From Dipylidium caninum (taxonomy: Eukaryota; Platyhelminthes; Cestoda; Cyclophyllidea; Dipylidiidae), in assembly GCA_017562135.1 (NCBI GenBank), contig QEYB01000967.1, positions 1-64,000 on the forward strand: a stretch of DNA of 64,000 nt, in the 5' to 3' direction. The position numbers were made by a program, and so were the translations under genes. Shown here piece after piece: positions 47,139-60,290 of the stretch. How positions within the stretch are numbered: position 1 is the first letter of the stretch; the number at the start of each line of letters is the position of its first letter. The notes beneath the pieces are model-generated. The model saw only the letters and a program-made list of their open reading frames with translations, was not told the origin of the DNA and did no database searches.

Positions 47139-47239
47139 CCTTCTTCGAGCAGGAGTCCTTGGTCCCCCTCCACCAGGCGATCAACGAGGAGTCGAAGCAC
47201 CTGAAAGCCCGCCATCCACAATTCGAGGCTGCGCACAGT

Positions 47240-47704
47240 CCTCCTCACCACCCTTTCCAGACGGTTCTGCGTGCCACATGGATAAGACCGATGTCGTCGC
47301 GTAACCGCGTCTAGACGTAGGATGCAGTAATCGGCGCTCGGACAATTCGCCTTATTGGTTTGGGCTCGGCGACAAGAACACCATATTTTCGACGATGGTG
47401 TGGGAAACTTCAAGAATGCCAACTGTATGGACTGGGCTGCAGACAGAAATGCGGACACCTGGGCAAGACCAAGAAGAGGACGAGGATGCAAGAGGTCAAA
47501 GTGCACGTCAACTTGCCAAATATATGCATCGAGTTGGAGCTGAAGTCAGGCAATAATTGCAAACGACTGACTTCAACAATATCAGCGATCGAGCAATCAC
47601 TTGTCGGCACTTGGAGTACAACAGTGCTCCGGCCTCTCGCACTTCATCCGTACAGAAACCTTCGCCAGGCGGTGTATTTTCGCGATACTGCGACTCGAAG
47701 CTTC
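47240..47704 (+). promoter_or_regulatory. Conserved upstream block of locus F
   Basis: It aligns with 33540-34004 before locus B. The open frame starting ATGCAAGAG near 47490 keeps 50 codons gap-free relative to B (MQEVKVH, then IELELKSG). No TATTTAAA box remains here. Confidence 0.5.
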
Positions 47705-48490
47705 ATGGTATCGTTGGCAAGTCGATTCACACCACATTCCCCGGTTGGTTACCAGCTAGTTCGTCTAGGCTACACGACTCCCTACTCTGTTGTCTCTTTC
47801 ATAGGGGACCGGATGCACGACCGATGTTTCCAACCTCCCTACGGAATGCATCAAGCTAATCTGCAAGCACCTCAGCTTGGAAGAGACGCTGGACGCCTGC
47901 GTGGCCATACCGAGTTGGGAAGTGGTTCTCCATTGGCGGTCTCCGCACTCATACCTCAGTACTTGGCGTTGGAGAGGTAGGCAGGAGCCCATGTACTCGT
48001 GTTCGATTTCGAAGCATTTGCGTCCCGCTATTAAATGCCACTTTGAGAGGACAAAGTTGGAAATGCGCTGTCGCCTGGGCGGAGCGCCTAGTGGCACTTT
48101 CGAGATTGTCACACGCCTCTTCCTCGCATTCACTTTTGACTGCACGGAAAGGTCCTTTGGAGATATGTAATGTCTTGGGAAACGCGAACTTCCTCGAGTA
48201 CCCGTCTCCCTCGGTGAATCATTTATGCACTTGGGGTTGGGTGGAGGTGAAAACCATGGACTCCGATGCGTCGGCAGGCTTGGTAGTGGATGTGTTGCAT
48301 CTCTGTCCTGACATAAGAGGCCTCAGCTTTGACCCTACCTGCAAGAAAGGCAAGTAATCTCTGCGGTGGAACCCATCGAGAAAGCATTAGATAGATAAGG
48401 AAGTCTTTAAAGCCTACGGCTGCGTCCTTCGCAGTTTTGGCATGACGTGACTGATAACGCAGATCCTGGCGCGAATGTCATGGACTGAAG
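47705..48490 (+). pseudogene. F-box/FBXO4-like family member, locus F (broken)
   Basis: Exon 1 is 47705-47716 (ATG GTA TCG TTG), the GC-AG intron 47717-47804 is 88 nt, and exon 2 starts in frame at 47805. The F-box half is open (CIKLICKHLSLEETLD, then SWEVVLH and STWRWRGRQE) up to a TAA at 48168-48170. A second piece with VEVKTMDS and VDVLHL follows in another frame. After it only scraps remain (GTGACTGATAACGCAGATCC near 48450), with about 100 bases deleted before them, and the C-terminal helix is lost. Confidence 0.75.
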
Positions 48491-51400
48491 TGGGTATTTC
48501 TCGAGGACTCAAATGGCACACAGGCCTCGTTCATTTGTCAGTCGGAACTTTTCTCACGGAGCCGACTCGAGATTGTTCTTTGACGTGGCGCACTTTCTGC
48601 GCGGCAGCATTAAAGGCAGCAAAACACACGAACTAGCAGCGTCACCTATTGAATGACGGCCTTCTTGATCGGTGAATTGTACCCCTCTGCTCCTCTGCTT
48701 CTCTGCTCCACTTCAACTCTTCATCTTAATCAACTGGTGGTGCTTAGTCTGTTGGTTACGGAAGTACAGAGCTCAGCCTCTTGATGGAGCTCTGGTTGTG
48801 CCTCACATGAACAGAGTAGATCCAACTCCTTTTCTTTCACTCTCTTCACTCATTTACTCAGCTTTATGAGGGCGAAAGTATGAAATGGCAGCGTTAGTGC
48901 CAATCTGCTTGTGTTTTTACTCAAAGTAGCAGGTGTGTTAAGCTCGACCGGATCTTTTTGCTCCCAAAACCCACTTTAGGCTGCTATTTCATCCAAGGTG
49001 TATTAGTACGAACGCCTTCACCTCCAAGTGGGTTGCTGGGAAGTCATTACTGATACCCGCCTTAATAGACGCTTTGTATGATGAAAGGTGAAAGAACTGA
49101 GGTAATAGCTTCTTTGGTGTTTAAGTTTGAGTAAGCCGTTGGTTGGCGAGAGGGGAGGATGGACGAATGAACACGGAATAGCTGAATTGGCGTCCATGCT
49201 GCCCATGGTGCAGCTGAGGGGGCTGTCTCTCATTTTCACGTTTAAGGAGAGCATAGGGGAACCCACGATAGCCTGCATGGAGTTTTTTCCCATTATTACA
49301 GGTTTCAAGGGCAATAATCAACTTCGGGTGAAATACAAGTTTCCATCTTTCTCGTGAATCTTCCAATCTCATTCGATGAGCGCGTGGCGAGTCACCTGCG
49401 TATAGAGGCGGAACCGTCGAGTCGTCTAAACGATCAACGCCTTGTTTTCCTCGATTTCAACCGATCGCAGTCCTCCCCTCCTCCCACCAAGCAACCACTT
49501 TCCATGTAACGGGTAACTTCAGTCACCTAGGCATGACATGACGTCTCACATTGGAGCCTCCCTTGCTCCGACTCTCCCTCCACTTTCCTCATCGCTCATC
49601 GGGTCGAGTGTGCGCGCCAGGATGGTGCAGTGAAGGCCTCGCTGGAGCAGCCGCCTCTGATGCGCACAAAGGGGAGGGGATCCCCTAACACGTCCAGCTC
49701 TTTGCCATACTCACCTGCGACGCAAGCCTACATGAGCTGTGGAATCGTTCCATGTGTTCCAATTGCAATTCAGGGTCTGCGTCTTCACTCTTTCCTTTGT
49801 AAAGTTGCCTCGTTCCACGTCAATTTCCACAGCTCTGATATCCGACCACCTTAACCCCATCCCAACTCCTCGCCCCTGGTTGCACGTAATCCTCATCGAA
49901 AATTCGCATTGTCTGACCTGGTCTGATCCACTTTCTTCTCCTTTGCTCTTATCTATGACACATGGCCCGCTTTCGGCAGGTCCAGCCTTGTCTCGTGCCC
50001 ATCTCTCTACGAGCAAGCCAGGACGGCTTTATCCTGCATTCTTCCCTTCCTTTTTCAAACTTCTCTTCATTCACCTTCATTCTTCGTCCAAACTCGCCAC
50101 TCCCGACTTCAGCCACTCGCTCATGGCTGAACATCTTGTTCACCTGCCTCAAACGGACAATTCTCTGAATAGCAAAGCTCATCTCCTCGTCTTGAAACTA
50201 TGGCCACAAAGGTACTGTCAAGTCTCTAGTTCATGCGGCAACTAAGAGGCCATTACATAAAATCCGAAAAGTAGACGCTTCTCAAGATAACACCTGCATA
50301 GGCAGGAATCGCAAATAAATATTGCTGAAGAGACATTCGACAAAAGACTTCCCGACCGGTGAGCTGCCATCACAGTGGACGAGGTGAGTGTTGCGATGGA
50401 GACGTAGACGGGCGTGGTGCTCGTCTCCACCACTCTATCAGTATCGAAATCAGGTATGGTAGAGAAACCGGTCCCCTCGATCGTCGAGGAGGGTGAAGGG
50501 ACGACTGGGCTGATGTTCTTACACGCAGCTGCACCGCCCGCATGCCCTGAACCGTCTGGCATACGCTCCTCTTGGTTGACTTTGGAACTTTGTAGGCAAA
50601 AGTAGGACAAAATCATATCCTACGAATTTTAGCATCAGGATTCACTATCGGAATTTTCCTGTCACACCTTTGTAGAGACGCCTTCATTCGTTTTTTGTGG
50701 CTATCAAGATATAAACCGAGTGATCAAAATTTATCGTACAACCCTGGGTCACCTAGGTTAATGAACACCCTCTACCATGTGCAGAATAATGGAGGATGCT
50801 TTTAGAAGCCGAATTGAAGTGAAGCCCTCAATAGCGAGGGGGTCACGCTATGCCAATGGAAATTAATGGCGAACAAAAGGAGAATTCCACAGACAGAGTG
50901 ATTTGGTGTCACCGCATGGTCGGACATGAACAATCACACTTAAAGTCAACCGACCTCGAGGAAGTGGTTTTGGGAATTCGGGGAGGAATAAAGGTGGGGA
51001 GAGAGTGGTGTGAAAGTGGTGCTGGAAGGCACCTTTATGGAGGGAGAGAGGTGAATTATTAGTTTGTGGTAAGTGAAGGCCGATGTTAACTAGAGTGTTG
51101 GCTTCAGCAATGTAGTCCGTTGAAAGGGTCAAATGAGAAGAGGAAGAAGGGTTTCCTGCGCTCCGGGAGGACGAAGTGGAGACCAGTGGAGGGCAGGTGG
51201 TGTTTTGCGATTGCCAGTGGCATGGAATATGCCACGTGCAAACACGAAATCATCTCAGCAACGAAGATGAGTGACATTGAGCCAGTTAGGATGGGCATAA
51301 CTTTAATAAATACTAACACGAGAAATAATTTGACAGGCTAATGTGTCCCGGCAGAGATGTCAAAGCAACTGGTGTCAAGTTTTTGTTGAAGAGCAGGTGG

Positions 51401-52159
51401 AAAGGGGTTTGCTGTCGTTACTTAGAAGAGCAATCCAAATCGGTGGAAGAAAATATGCTGATGGACGTGAAATTTATACTATGTGGCAGAATTAACACCG
51501 TCCTTAGATGTTGTTGTGCTCCAAATTCTTTAGCTATTCTGCGATTACTGTTGGAGCGGACCGTCGTATGGTCTGGCGGCAATTGGTGTTCATCTTGAAA
51601 ACTTTTCATCTGAGATGTATTGCTGCTTCTTCTGATCCTCTTCCTCCACCTCAGGTGACCACTCAATCACCCCGACTTGCTACTCTGCATCGCCTGCCAG
51701 TTGGTTGTGGAAGAGAGAATGAGGCATCTGAAGCAAGTCTGTGGCCATTTTTCGTGCAGTCTCGGCGTCGTCTGCCACGGTGAAGGCGGTCACATGCGGC
51801 GCTGAGGACGAATGCACGTGCGAGTGCGCGAGGCATTTGACAACTGACGAGATGCAACAGGAAGCTCACTTTGTGACTTTTGACGGAGGAAGCTACTCAA
51901 AGTGGGAGAGGTCAACGCAGCCCTGGTAGAAGCCTTCTACACGCTTGCAACCTCATCTTTTTACTGAATATCCACAATGTTTATATGAAGGCGTGGGTGG
52001 GTGGGTGGGAGGTTTGCACAGGCGAGTTTAGACTCTGCGCCAAGTCCCAAATGACGTGGTAGACAGGAAGAGGATGTCGATCACCCAGTCGCAAACGCTT
52101 CCAACCTCATCCATTTGCAGAGGGAGTTGAGGTCTTCTCGGCCTGTGCTGTCTGGTCGG
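48491..52159. other. Unassigned sequence
   Basis: No gene, RNA or clear repeat recognised. The longest frame (49739-50245, 168 codons) is low in charged residues and rich in Ser, Leu, His and Pro, as expected from a non-coding pyrimidine-rich strand. Confidence 0.3.
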
Positions 52160-53130
52160 TTGTCAGGCAATCACAGTTCTCACTCTGATAAGTTGATAAG
52201 CTTGGACGCAAATGACCTCCTTCTGCAATTGTCGGATGCATGTTTTCGCAAGTGTCCTCTTCAAATCCTCCCGATTGCACTCAGCACCATTTCGCCAGAT
52301 TGGGAAACGTTGAGGACTTGAAGGTCCTCTGCTATAAAATTGAGCGTCTGACTGACGCAGGAACTTCCTTAGTGGACGATGTCCTATGCACTGCCAGTGA
52401 GTGTTTACCCAATTGCTGATTGCTTGCCACCATCGTGGGATCGTTGCCTTCGAAGATGCTGAATCAAGAGCGCGCAGGAGCTCCCTTCACACGCACTGAC
52501 GGATTGGACATTCCACCAGCTCCCGTAAGGGCTCGCAGTGTGGATATTTTAAACACTTGCATAATGACGGTGAAGCCAACATATGGAGATTTCGTGATGC
52601 AGTTCAGCGACGCTTGTCATAATACAACAAAGTAGGCATCAATCAGACTTCCCACAAAATTCCCTGACAAACTCGGACAATCTACTTGGACCGACCGTCG
52701 CACACGTTCACAGTGAGAAAGAGTCGTCCTCGCGGCCGATCTAATAGTTGCTGAATCAGAGCAACTGCCACCTTCGACGAATCATAACTTCTCTCGAGGC
52801 ATTCTCGTCCATATCGTCCTTCGATTTTACGGATAATTCGATCACCTCTGAAGCCACGTCCAGCTCAAACCTCGCCTTTACGGCCAATTACGACGACGAT
52901 AACGAGGACGATGAGGGGAAATTGCCGAGATAACGGAGGGAGACTTACGCGATGTAGTAGTATACCTTGAAGTACTTCTCCACAGAATCTTCGGAATGCA
53001 GTACTTGATGCTTCTACTTCTGCGTGAAAGAAAAGTTGCCTAGCAAGCTGATTTGAATCGCCTCTGTGTAGACGGCGCAAACCTTATCGACGACGCTCTG
53101 AAGGAAAGCATCATCACAAAATATGGTCTC
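52160..53130 (+). other. Coding-like segments of unknown identity
   Basis: Three short stretches look translated. One possible exon at 52280-52397 follows CACTCAG and ends at a GTGAGT donor. It reads LGNVEDLKVLCYKIERLTD and ends LVDDVLCTA. Another at about 52920-53040 reads EITEGDLRDVVVYLEVLL. A third at about 53045-53120 reads LNRLCVDGANLIDDALKES. The first and third share LC, then a short gap, then (V/I)DD(V/A)L. They are separated by stops. It could be a decayed or multi-exon gene. I do not recognise the family. Confidence 0.25.
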
Positions 53131-54121
53131 AGAGCATGGAGACGGGCAGGTGGGACGACGCATTAGCCGAGGAGATATGGTTTCATGTCCCAACACACCC
53201 CGCTTTCGGCACACACCCGCGATCCAGCAGCCGGCTTGGCCATGCCACGAATTCCTCGCCTTTGCCCCCTCCTGCTTCACATTCTCCCCTTCCTCCCACT
53301 CTCGCCACACATTTTCCTCCTTTCGCTCTCCACGCTTGCCATTTGTAGCACCGAGCAATACGTACTTTCGCATTATCAGAAGAAATGATTTTGCATAGCG
53401 TGAATGGGTGCGTAAAGCCTTGAAATGAGGTGGTTGCATGGTGGAAATGATGAGGGAGGAAAATAATTCCGTGAAAATGGTGGGAAAAGTGCTCGCCCTA
53501 CGAAATGAACAGGTAGGAAAGCAACTCACGCAGAATGAAGCCCGTGGAATGGTAAAACGGCGTTCATCTCAGTGGTCTAAAACTCACCTCGTCGTGTTCG
53601 ACGCCTCCTATCACGGCTGATGTGGCATGGCAGCCTCACTGATTGGCACAGCTCGAGAGAACACGCTGTCACAGGGTTCAACTACAGTCATAGGAGCGTG
53701 TGTCCGTATGTTTGCTGTGCAAGCACTCACGCAGGCTCGCCGCATTATTGGTTCATGCTGGTGTTCCCTTTGTCCGCCAGTATGCGGTCTTTTTATGAAA
53801 CAAACCACAGCAAAGTTACTTATGCGTCTGTTAAATTTCTCGGGCGGATACCGGTCTATTTTGGGCCGAAACAGCAGCTGCAAGCCTTTACGGCCATTGC
53901 TGTAACGCTCTGCGGTAAACGGGATGTTGTCACTTACTGAAATGTAGTCAGTAGACACGTTGTCGTGACTTAAATCCTTGAAGGAGCAACGGGTTCAGCG
54001 GAGATTTGTAGGATGAGGGGAAATTCGGAGACACTCCAATTGCAGAAATTGCTCGCCGGTAAAGATGCAGACATTTCCGAATAATTTCTCACTCTCTCTT
54101 TCTCACTCTATCCACCTTGCT
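53131..54121. other. Unassigned sequence
   Basis: No supported gene. A 171-codon minus-strand frame at 53014-53529 is probably the antisense of repeat-like and low-complexity sequence. Confidence 0.3.
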
Positions 54122-54152
54122 TCTCTCCTCTCCTCTCCTCTCCTCTCCTCTC
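54122..54152 (+). repeat. (TCTCC)n pentanucleotide tract
   Basis: About six TCTCC units. Confidence 0.85.
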
Positions 54153-54950
54153 AAAGCAGCGTGAACGCAAGTAACATAGGCGACTAGGAAACCGAGTAAG
54201 TCGAGAGCCAATTGAAGAGTACTTGACAGTAAGTAAATGGGAAGTGTGATGAAAATGAAACGACTGCTAGCTTCACTCAGATGAAAATCTTGGGAGAGTG
54301 GGCAATAAGAATAAGCGATGCGGGTCATTGTAAGGTCCCATTCAGTCATTCTCACAAGGAGTCTACCTCCGCATCTGTCCCCGCAATATGCCGTCACGCC
54401 GAGTGCCACACACGTTGTGGACTACGCAAAGAACCCGTCGTCTAACATGGCATCTCTAACCAGGATGCCAAAATTTGCCTGTCTTCACTTTTTGTCCGAA
54501 GTTAAATACTTGGCGAGCGGTTCTTAATTTTCGGTCTTGAGCAAACATCGGAGAAATTTCACCCACACCGAGGGCGACACAAGAATGACCACAAACCCTC
54601 TCAGCCGCTATCCAAATGGGAACAAATATGTTAGCTGTAGTCAAGACTTGGGAGAAAATAGACATGCATAGTGCTGTATTCTTTGTAAGTGCCAAACAAT
54701 TGTATAAAGTATTTGTCATGTAACGAAGTGCACAAACGTTTAGAAAATAGGAATGTGGGGAATGAATTAAAGTGAAACGAATGACAGAAATTGGCAATCT
54801 GAATAGGAAAGAGGAAGGCAACACATGAGTCCATGAAGAAGCCAGACATGTAGCACGATAGAGAGCAACATTAGACTAGAGGAAAACCGATAAGAATAAA
54901 TATGAGGCGAAACGAGGATATCATTTCAAGCATGTGAGAGACATCGCAAT
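54150..54950 (-). pseudogene. Seven-transmembrane (rhodopsin-class) receptor-like sequence, decayed
   Basis: On the minus strand three segments follow in the order expected for a class A receptor. First comes RYMTNTLYNCLALTKNTALC, resembling TM2. Then TTANIFVPIWIAAERV, resembling TM3 with the E/D-R pair, is followed by RKLRTARQV as in the second intracellular loop. In another frame, FIFITLPIYLLSSTLQLALD and the following hydrophobics resemble TM5 and end in a basic residue pair. The frame changes and a stop between segments indicate a pseudogene or missing introns. A hydrophobic run (FRLIFILIGFPLV) at about 54900 could be TM1. The pattern is closest in my memory to invertebrate peptide receptors. 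TM6 and TM7 were not found. The left end overlaps the TCTCC tract. Confidence 0.4.
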
Positions 54951-55193
54951 AGCGTCATTAAATATCCGATGGGTGTCTTACGTAAAAACTCTTTCAACAA
55001 GAAAATTACAATAAGACTGATCATCATATGACCACAAAGTGGGCTGACAATACCCCTATTTGATTACCCTTAGGATAAGGGACCCACTCAGAGACCGAAT
55101 GACGGCGAAGACGCGGTCGTTTGGCTCGCTGATCATTCATATTTACTCACTGTGTTATAAGTAGAGTGTGAATGCGGGTGTGTCCTCGTATAA

Positions 55194-56240
55194 GCCCGAG
55201 TACAATTTGCCTGTTCAAAGAAGGGGTCAACAACTCCTTTTTGCTTTAAAGGAGATTAATAGGCAGCGGCCTATTAAATATTGGCGACTAGCAAGCTCTG
55301 ATTGCCATGAAACAACTTCAATCCGCCAACCAAACTCTCTATCCGTCCGCCTATTGTAGAATCCGTGCATATAATCCAATGCGAAACGACCAAATCTCGC
55401 ATCACCTTCGCAAGTAGCATCGTCAAAAGTTGGATTACCACGCCGCTCTTTCTTTCATGCATCTGCCTAAACGGCTGCATGGTGGCGCCATTTGCATCAA
55501 CCTTCGCACTCGCGGCTGGAGCCAACTTTAGACGACCTACGTTTTCCCTTCAATAAATAACCTCAAGTGGAACTCTTTTTTTTGCTCGAAAACGGTATGA
55601 CGTGACATCGCAACCAGCACGATGTCATGCTTGTCGGTATCGGCCTACCTGACCATCAGAAACGCGGCTTCGGCTGCGAAGATTCATGTTCTCTGCTCCT
55701 AATTCCCGCCTTCTTGTTAGACGTTAACCGATAGTCTTAAATTTCCCTTCCTCTCCCTCTTCCCACTCTTCGAAACACCACGCCACTCCATCCCTCGCTT
55801 CATGCATTCTCAAGTGCCAACTCATGGGCACAGACAAGGCTGTTTTTCGCACCCTCATTAAATCGTAAAAACTGCGAGCAGCAAAGCAAACCCGGCTGGT
55901 TGACTAGAAGAAGGTCGACGGGGACTCGTGGAACAGCTTAATGAGTCCATCGTCGGTGAATGTGGCTTATCTTCTGGCCACCATCCGCCTCTCTCTCATC
56001 CGCGCCCCACCAAGGTGACTCGCCTTCTTTCCACACTTCCCACACGACACGCACCATTCCCCACCTGTGTCTCGCCAATATTTTGGGCCGTACCTTCGCC
56101 TATTTGCTGTAAAATGGGGAAAGTCGGAAGTCGGGAGAGAGTGAGGCGGTTAATTAGCGAAAGAATGCCATCCCAGCAATTTTATCTTGAACTCAAATGT
56201 GATTATAAGGTGGAAGAATGTAATGACGTCACATTTCTCC
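55194..56240 (+). repeat. Dispersed repeat R1, copy 2
   Basis: It is collinear with 1048-2130 in the same orientation, about 54 kb apart. It lacks the internal tandem duplication and is not followed by recognisable R2 or R3. Confidence 0.7.
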
Positions 56241-59200
56241 TTCAATCATCCTTCCCATTACGGACTCATTTGTGGTGGCTTGTTGGGGCTTGTTGGGGCG
56301 CAGTGAGATGCAATATTTGTTTTGTCTCTGTTCCTTCGAATTGCTGAGCGCTTTTACTCCCGTCTTCGTCCGACAATCTTCTTCTTTAATTCCCTTTCCC
56401 CCCGAGTAAAAGTTTTTATCTACTAAAGGCCACTCCTTCTCTCTGCTGTTGCTCAGACCTCAGACCCAAAACGGGTTGGAAATCGAGGTTAAGCAAGAGA
56501 GGGGAGGGCGAATTTGCGGACTGCGTACATCTCTACCAAACTTTTGGTCTACGCACCACTGCAACAGTTGCCGCAGTTCTGCCAGGGCTATGAGAGATGG
56601 GCGAAAGGGGCACGGCTTCCTCGACTTGATGCCCACCCTTCCAACTCACCTTCCTTCCCTTCTTTTCATGAAGAAGAATCAACTTAGAGATAATTAGGAG
56701 TAGAGGTAGCGTATTACCAACATTTTGGAGGATATTTTTATCACCTTACCGTCTACACTTTCATGTGCGCCTCCACTGACACTTTCATTCATTTAACTGG
56801 GTCACAGTGTATCAGTTGAGGAAAACAGACACTGGAGTTTGGTTTTTTCCTCCACCTTGACCAATTTTCGAGTAGGCATTTCAGACAAACTCTTATGCAG
56901 CAAGTGTCCCAAAACTTGATGACAACCCTTGTAGTGGTCCTACACTGTTGAGGTAGCCTCATAGAAGACCAAGTCAAATATGCGTGAAAAGAGAAAAGCG
57001 GGGGGGGGGGGCGGGGAGCGGGAAGGAGCATGTTGGAAGTGAAAGATTTACAGACAGGCTATATTGTGATAAGTCATGAAACGAGGGTGTTCAGAGTGAG
57101 GAGGGCATGTTGCTGCCTTCGGTCGTGTGAGATTTAAGTAGTAATACCGTCTTCTTATCTGTAGTGCACACACCTTCGTCCTGAAGAATGAACAGAGAAG
57201 GCTCGAGTGCCTTATTACCACCCCCATCACTCACCTTTCACTTATCTCACATCAGTGGACTGCTCCTCATGCTGGTGTATGTGTGAGTGAAGTCTGGCCA
57301 ACCGCGAGTCCTGGTGCAGGCAGCATTCTCGAAGACTTAACTGATGGATGCTGCCAGGTACTGTGACCGGTTAATGGAAGCAGAGCTGCTGAGTTCAAGA
57401 TGCTTCCAGTGCCTCTCCGCACCCGCGAAGATTTGTCCCATGGTCTAGCATGGGGCCACCATCATCTGCATCCACACGCGAAGGCGACGCGCTCCGTAAG
57501 CTATTCTTTTCTCTACTTAATGAGGTTAGTCAACCACCCCGGGAGCTCGGGTCTATCTCTCCAGTCTTGTCTAAACCACGGGATGTAGCAGTTGGTCGAT
57601 GCCGATGTGTTGGACGACGATAACGTCCGAGTCTCCCCAAGTGTACCATCGTCCGAGCAATTTTGCGTCGCTGGCCGAGGATGTCGTCATTCCCTTACAT
57701 CCTCCTTGAAGCGACGACTGAAAGGAAGCCGGTGGCTACAAGTGCGCGTTGCCAAAATAATATTAAGCCACGCACACTCGCCCATTTCCTATCTTAATTT
57801 ACGTTGAAGTGCGGTTAAGCGGAAGAAGAAATTCGAAAGGCGCCTAGAAGAAGACTGCACAGGAAATTTGACGTGGAAAAGTGCCGGTGGTGGAGAAGAA
57901 GGCGTTAGCAACAGGTGTGACAGACGTGGCCGAATCTCGCATTACAGGGGGAGAAAGCAGAGAGGATGAGGGCCTCATTTCTCTCAGGCAACATATGTCG
58001 TGTGCGATCAAGTCTTAGTCCGCCCGATCGCAGTTGAATGCCATCAACGTTCCTCTTCGTCGAGATCTTTGGACGCCACTTAAATGTGACATCAAATCCA
58101 CCCGACGTTTGAATAACAGGTCCGTGAGGAAAAAAGGTGTGAGTCTAAGGCGCTACTTCTCTTCATCTCGCCTCCAGGAAGATCTGAGTTCCCTTATGGT
58201 TTGTGTTTCCGTCTGACTCCTATGCTGCGCGCAGTAGTTCCACTTACCCAAGTTCTGCTCGGTCAGATGAAACGGTTCAACTGTGATGAAGACCAACACT
58301 AGTTCGCTTGGTTACTCCTCGGGGCGGTGATTGTCCCTATTGGGGAGAGATTCAGGCAGTGGAGAAAGATGCTGGTCGGTGTAGCCTTCTCAAACGAATT
58401 TTATAGTCCCTTTTTGAATCCACTTCACTAAAATTCGTCTAAGGAATAATTTGTGAATGCAGTGAGCTCAACTAACTGCAATTCATCCACCCTCCGATCC
58501 CTGCTCGCACGCTAAACCGACCTTCAACATGGTGACCACCCATCCGCTTGGAGTTGCCATGCGCTCCCCTGCGTCCCTTGACCGCCTGCTTAAATACTTT
58601 GTGTCCCTCTACCACACTAAGCCGACTCGAGTGGTGTTCTGTTTGGGATTGCAATAGGCCTAGTACTTTTGTGCACCGAGAGGAATATGGCAGACTTGAT
58701 AAGCCCGAGTCTATCACCCACAAGATTCCCCGCACAGACGGGTGACATCTTGTAGGTGGTTGTGTAAAGTGGGACGGACAGTTGGGACAGAATAGCTGGC
58801 TGCTGACTACCTTCAACTCATTACGTTCTCGGAGAGTTGCCGTGGCATAAGCTCTAAGTTAGCCATGTATGTTGCGCAATGAGGCGGAACCATGTTGTCC
58901 GAGGAAACGCGCGTTCCTTAAATGATTTTAAGACCAGAGGTGCACCAAACAAATCATGTGGGACAACACGGAATTTAGACATCTAGACAAACGCCGTGCA
59001 GTGTGTATTTTAGGGAATTCAGACGAAACACGACGAGTCGAGATGAAATGACTTTGGTTGGCATTCTGAGGTTGGCCTTGGGAGGCACCATCTAGCGGTC
59101 GACTTCCTCTCATCGAGATATCACATACCCATCACTCACATGCGACGCTATGCGACAGTTGTGCGAAGCACACGTTAAGAAGTGGTGACGGCTGTGATGC

Positions 59201-60224
59201 GCGATTGTTCAGCACTTACTTGGAGGTGTGTGGGACACTCGACGACACCACTAGTTACCTGACCTGTATAATACCACGCATGGATGCGCGTGAGGCCAAA
59301 GGTCGCCTTTGCGGTAATTTCGACGCACATCAGAACTCTTCGTGCTCTATGGCACCCTGATGAGGATGGCAATTCCACCTGTAGACCAAACATTTAATCG
59401 TGTGACAAGCGAGAGTCAGTCCTTCTTCACCCTAATGCGTCCTCGAGGTGAAGGCCCTTTCTTCATTTCTGTTGGCAGCTCCACTCCTCTCGCTTCCCTC
59501 GACGCAAATGAATCTTCTCTAATTTCTGCGCCAACGAACTTTCCCTTGCACCCTCTCCTCCCTATTTGGTCGTCCCTTCCGTGGCAAGCGAAAAGCCTAC
59601 CTTGAAATTGGAGGTATGGATGAGGAAGTGATGGTTGGACGCTCCGCCTGGCACCCTTTATTCCCATGCCGCTGCCACGCCGGTGGCTGCGAAGACTGAG
59701 GCTTTCGTCTACCTTTGTGATGACTAAACGGTAAACACGGTTGGAAGTGGCGAGGTGGCTGTACCCAAGTAATTCTGGGTATCGCATGACGACCAGCTCT
59801 TTTGAATGCTGTCACCCAGGTGAATAAGGAGCGTCTGGCGAAGGGAAGCTCGCGAGTTGCCCATCTCTCTGCTCTTACAGTTCTTCTAGCGATCTCTCAC
59901 TTCCTTCGTGAGTGACACCCATGCATGTCCCTCGAACTGTGTGACGTCAACTGCAACGAAGTGCATTCAAGGACGTGAGCCAAACGCACACCAATGGGAT
60001 CAACAAAACTCGGCACTAAAACGGTTCGTTCAGTGTGTTTCAAGAGATACGTAGAATGTCGAAGTCCATGTCGGTTCAACACTCGCAGTCTTCACCAGAA
60101 GGTGTAGATGGTTAAAGCGAAAGGCTGCTGTGCATCCTCTTGACGGCTTCCCGATCCTTCTCACCAGCACTCTAGGAGGAGCGGTATTTCCACAACCCCA
60201 CCACCTAGCCCACTTTGATTTGAA
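56241..60224. other. Unassigned sequence
   Basis: No supported gene or RNA. An 11-base G run lies at about 57000-57011. Frames are short and overlap on both strands. Confidence 0.3.
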
Positions 60225-60290
60225 TTCACGCCCAGCACGTGCCCAGTTGCCTCCTTGAAGGCCTAACAAACTACGAGGTCCTACGGATGA
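60225..60290 (-). repeat. Short repeat shared with 62205-62250
   Basis: In reverse complement, CGTAGTTTGTTAGGCCTTCA and GGAGG match CGTAGTTTGCTAGGCCTTCG and GGAGG at about 62211-62240. The latter lies about 75 bases upstream of the tRNA-like sequence at 62315, so both may belong to one SINE-like family. Confidence 0.4.

Noticed and set aside
47360..47980. 206-codon open frame across locus F
   Set aside because: It runs through the upstream block and the intron and continues in a frame different from the F-box frame. The family gene model explains the sequence better.
49739..50245. 168-codon frame
   Set aside because: The composition (Ser, Leu, Pro, His) is that of a pyrimidine-rich non-coding strand. 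There is no recognisable domain and no homologous frame in the window.
53014..53529. 171-codon minus-strand frame
   Set aside because: The middle is low-complexity Glu/Arg, and the end is antisense to a more plausible plus-strand segment.
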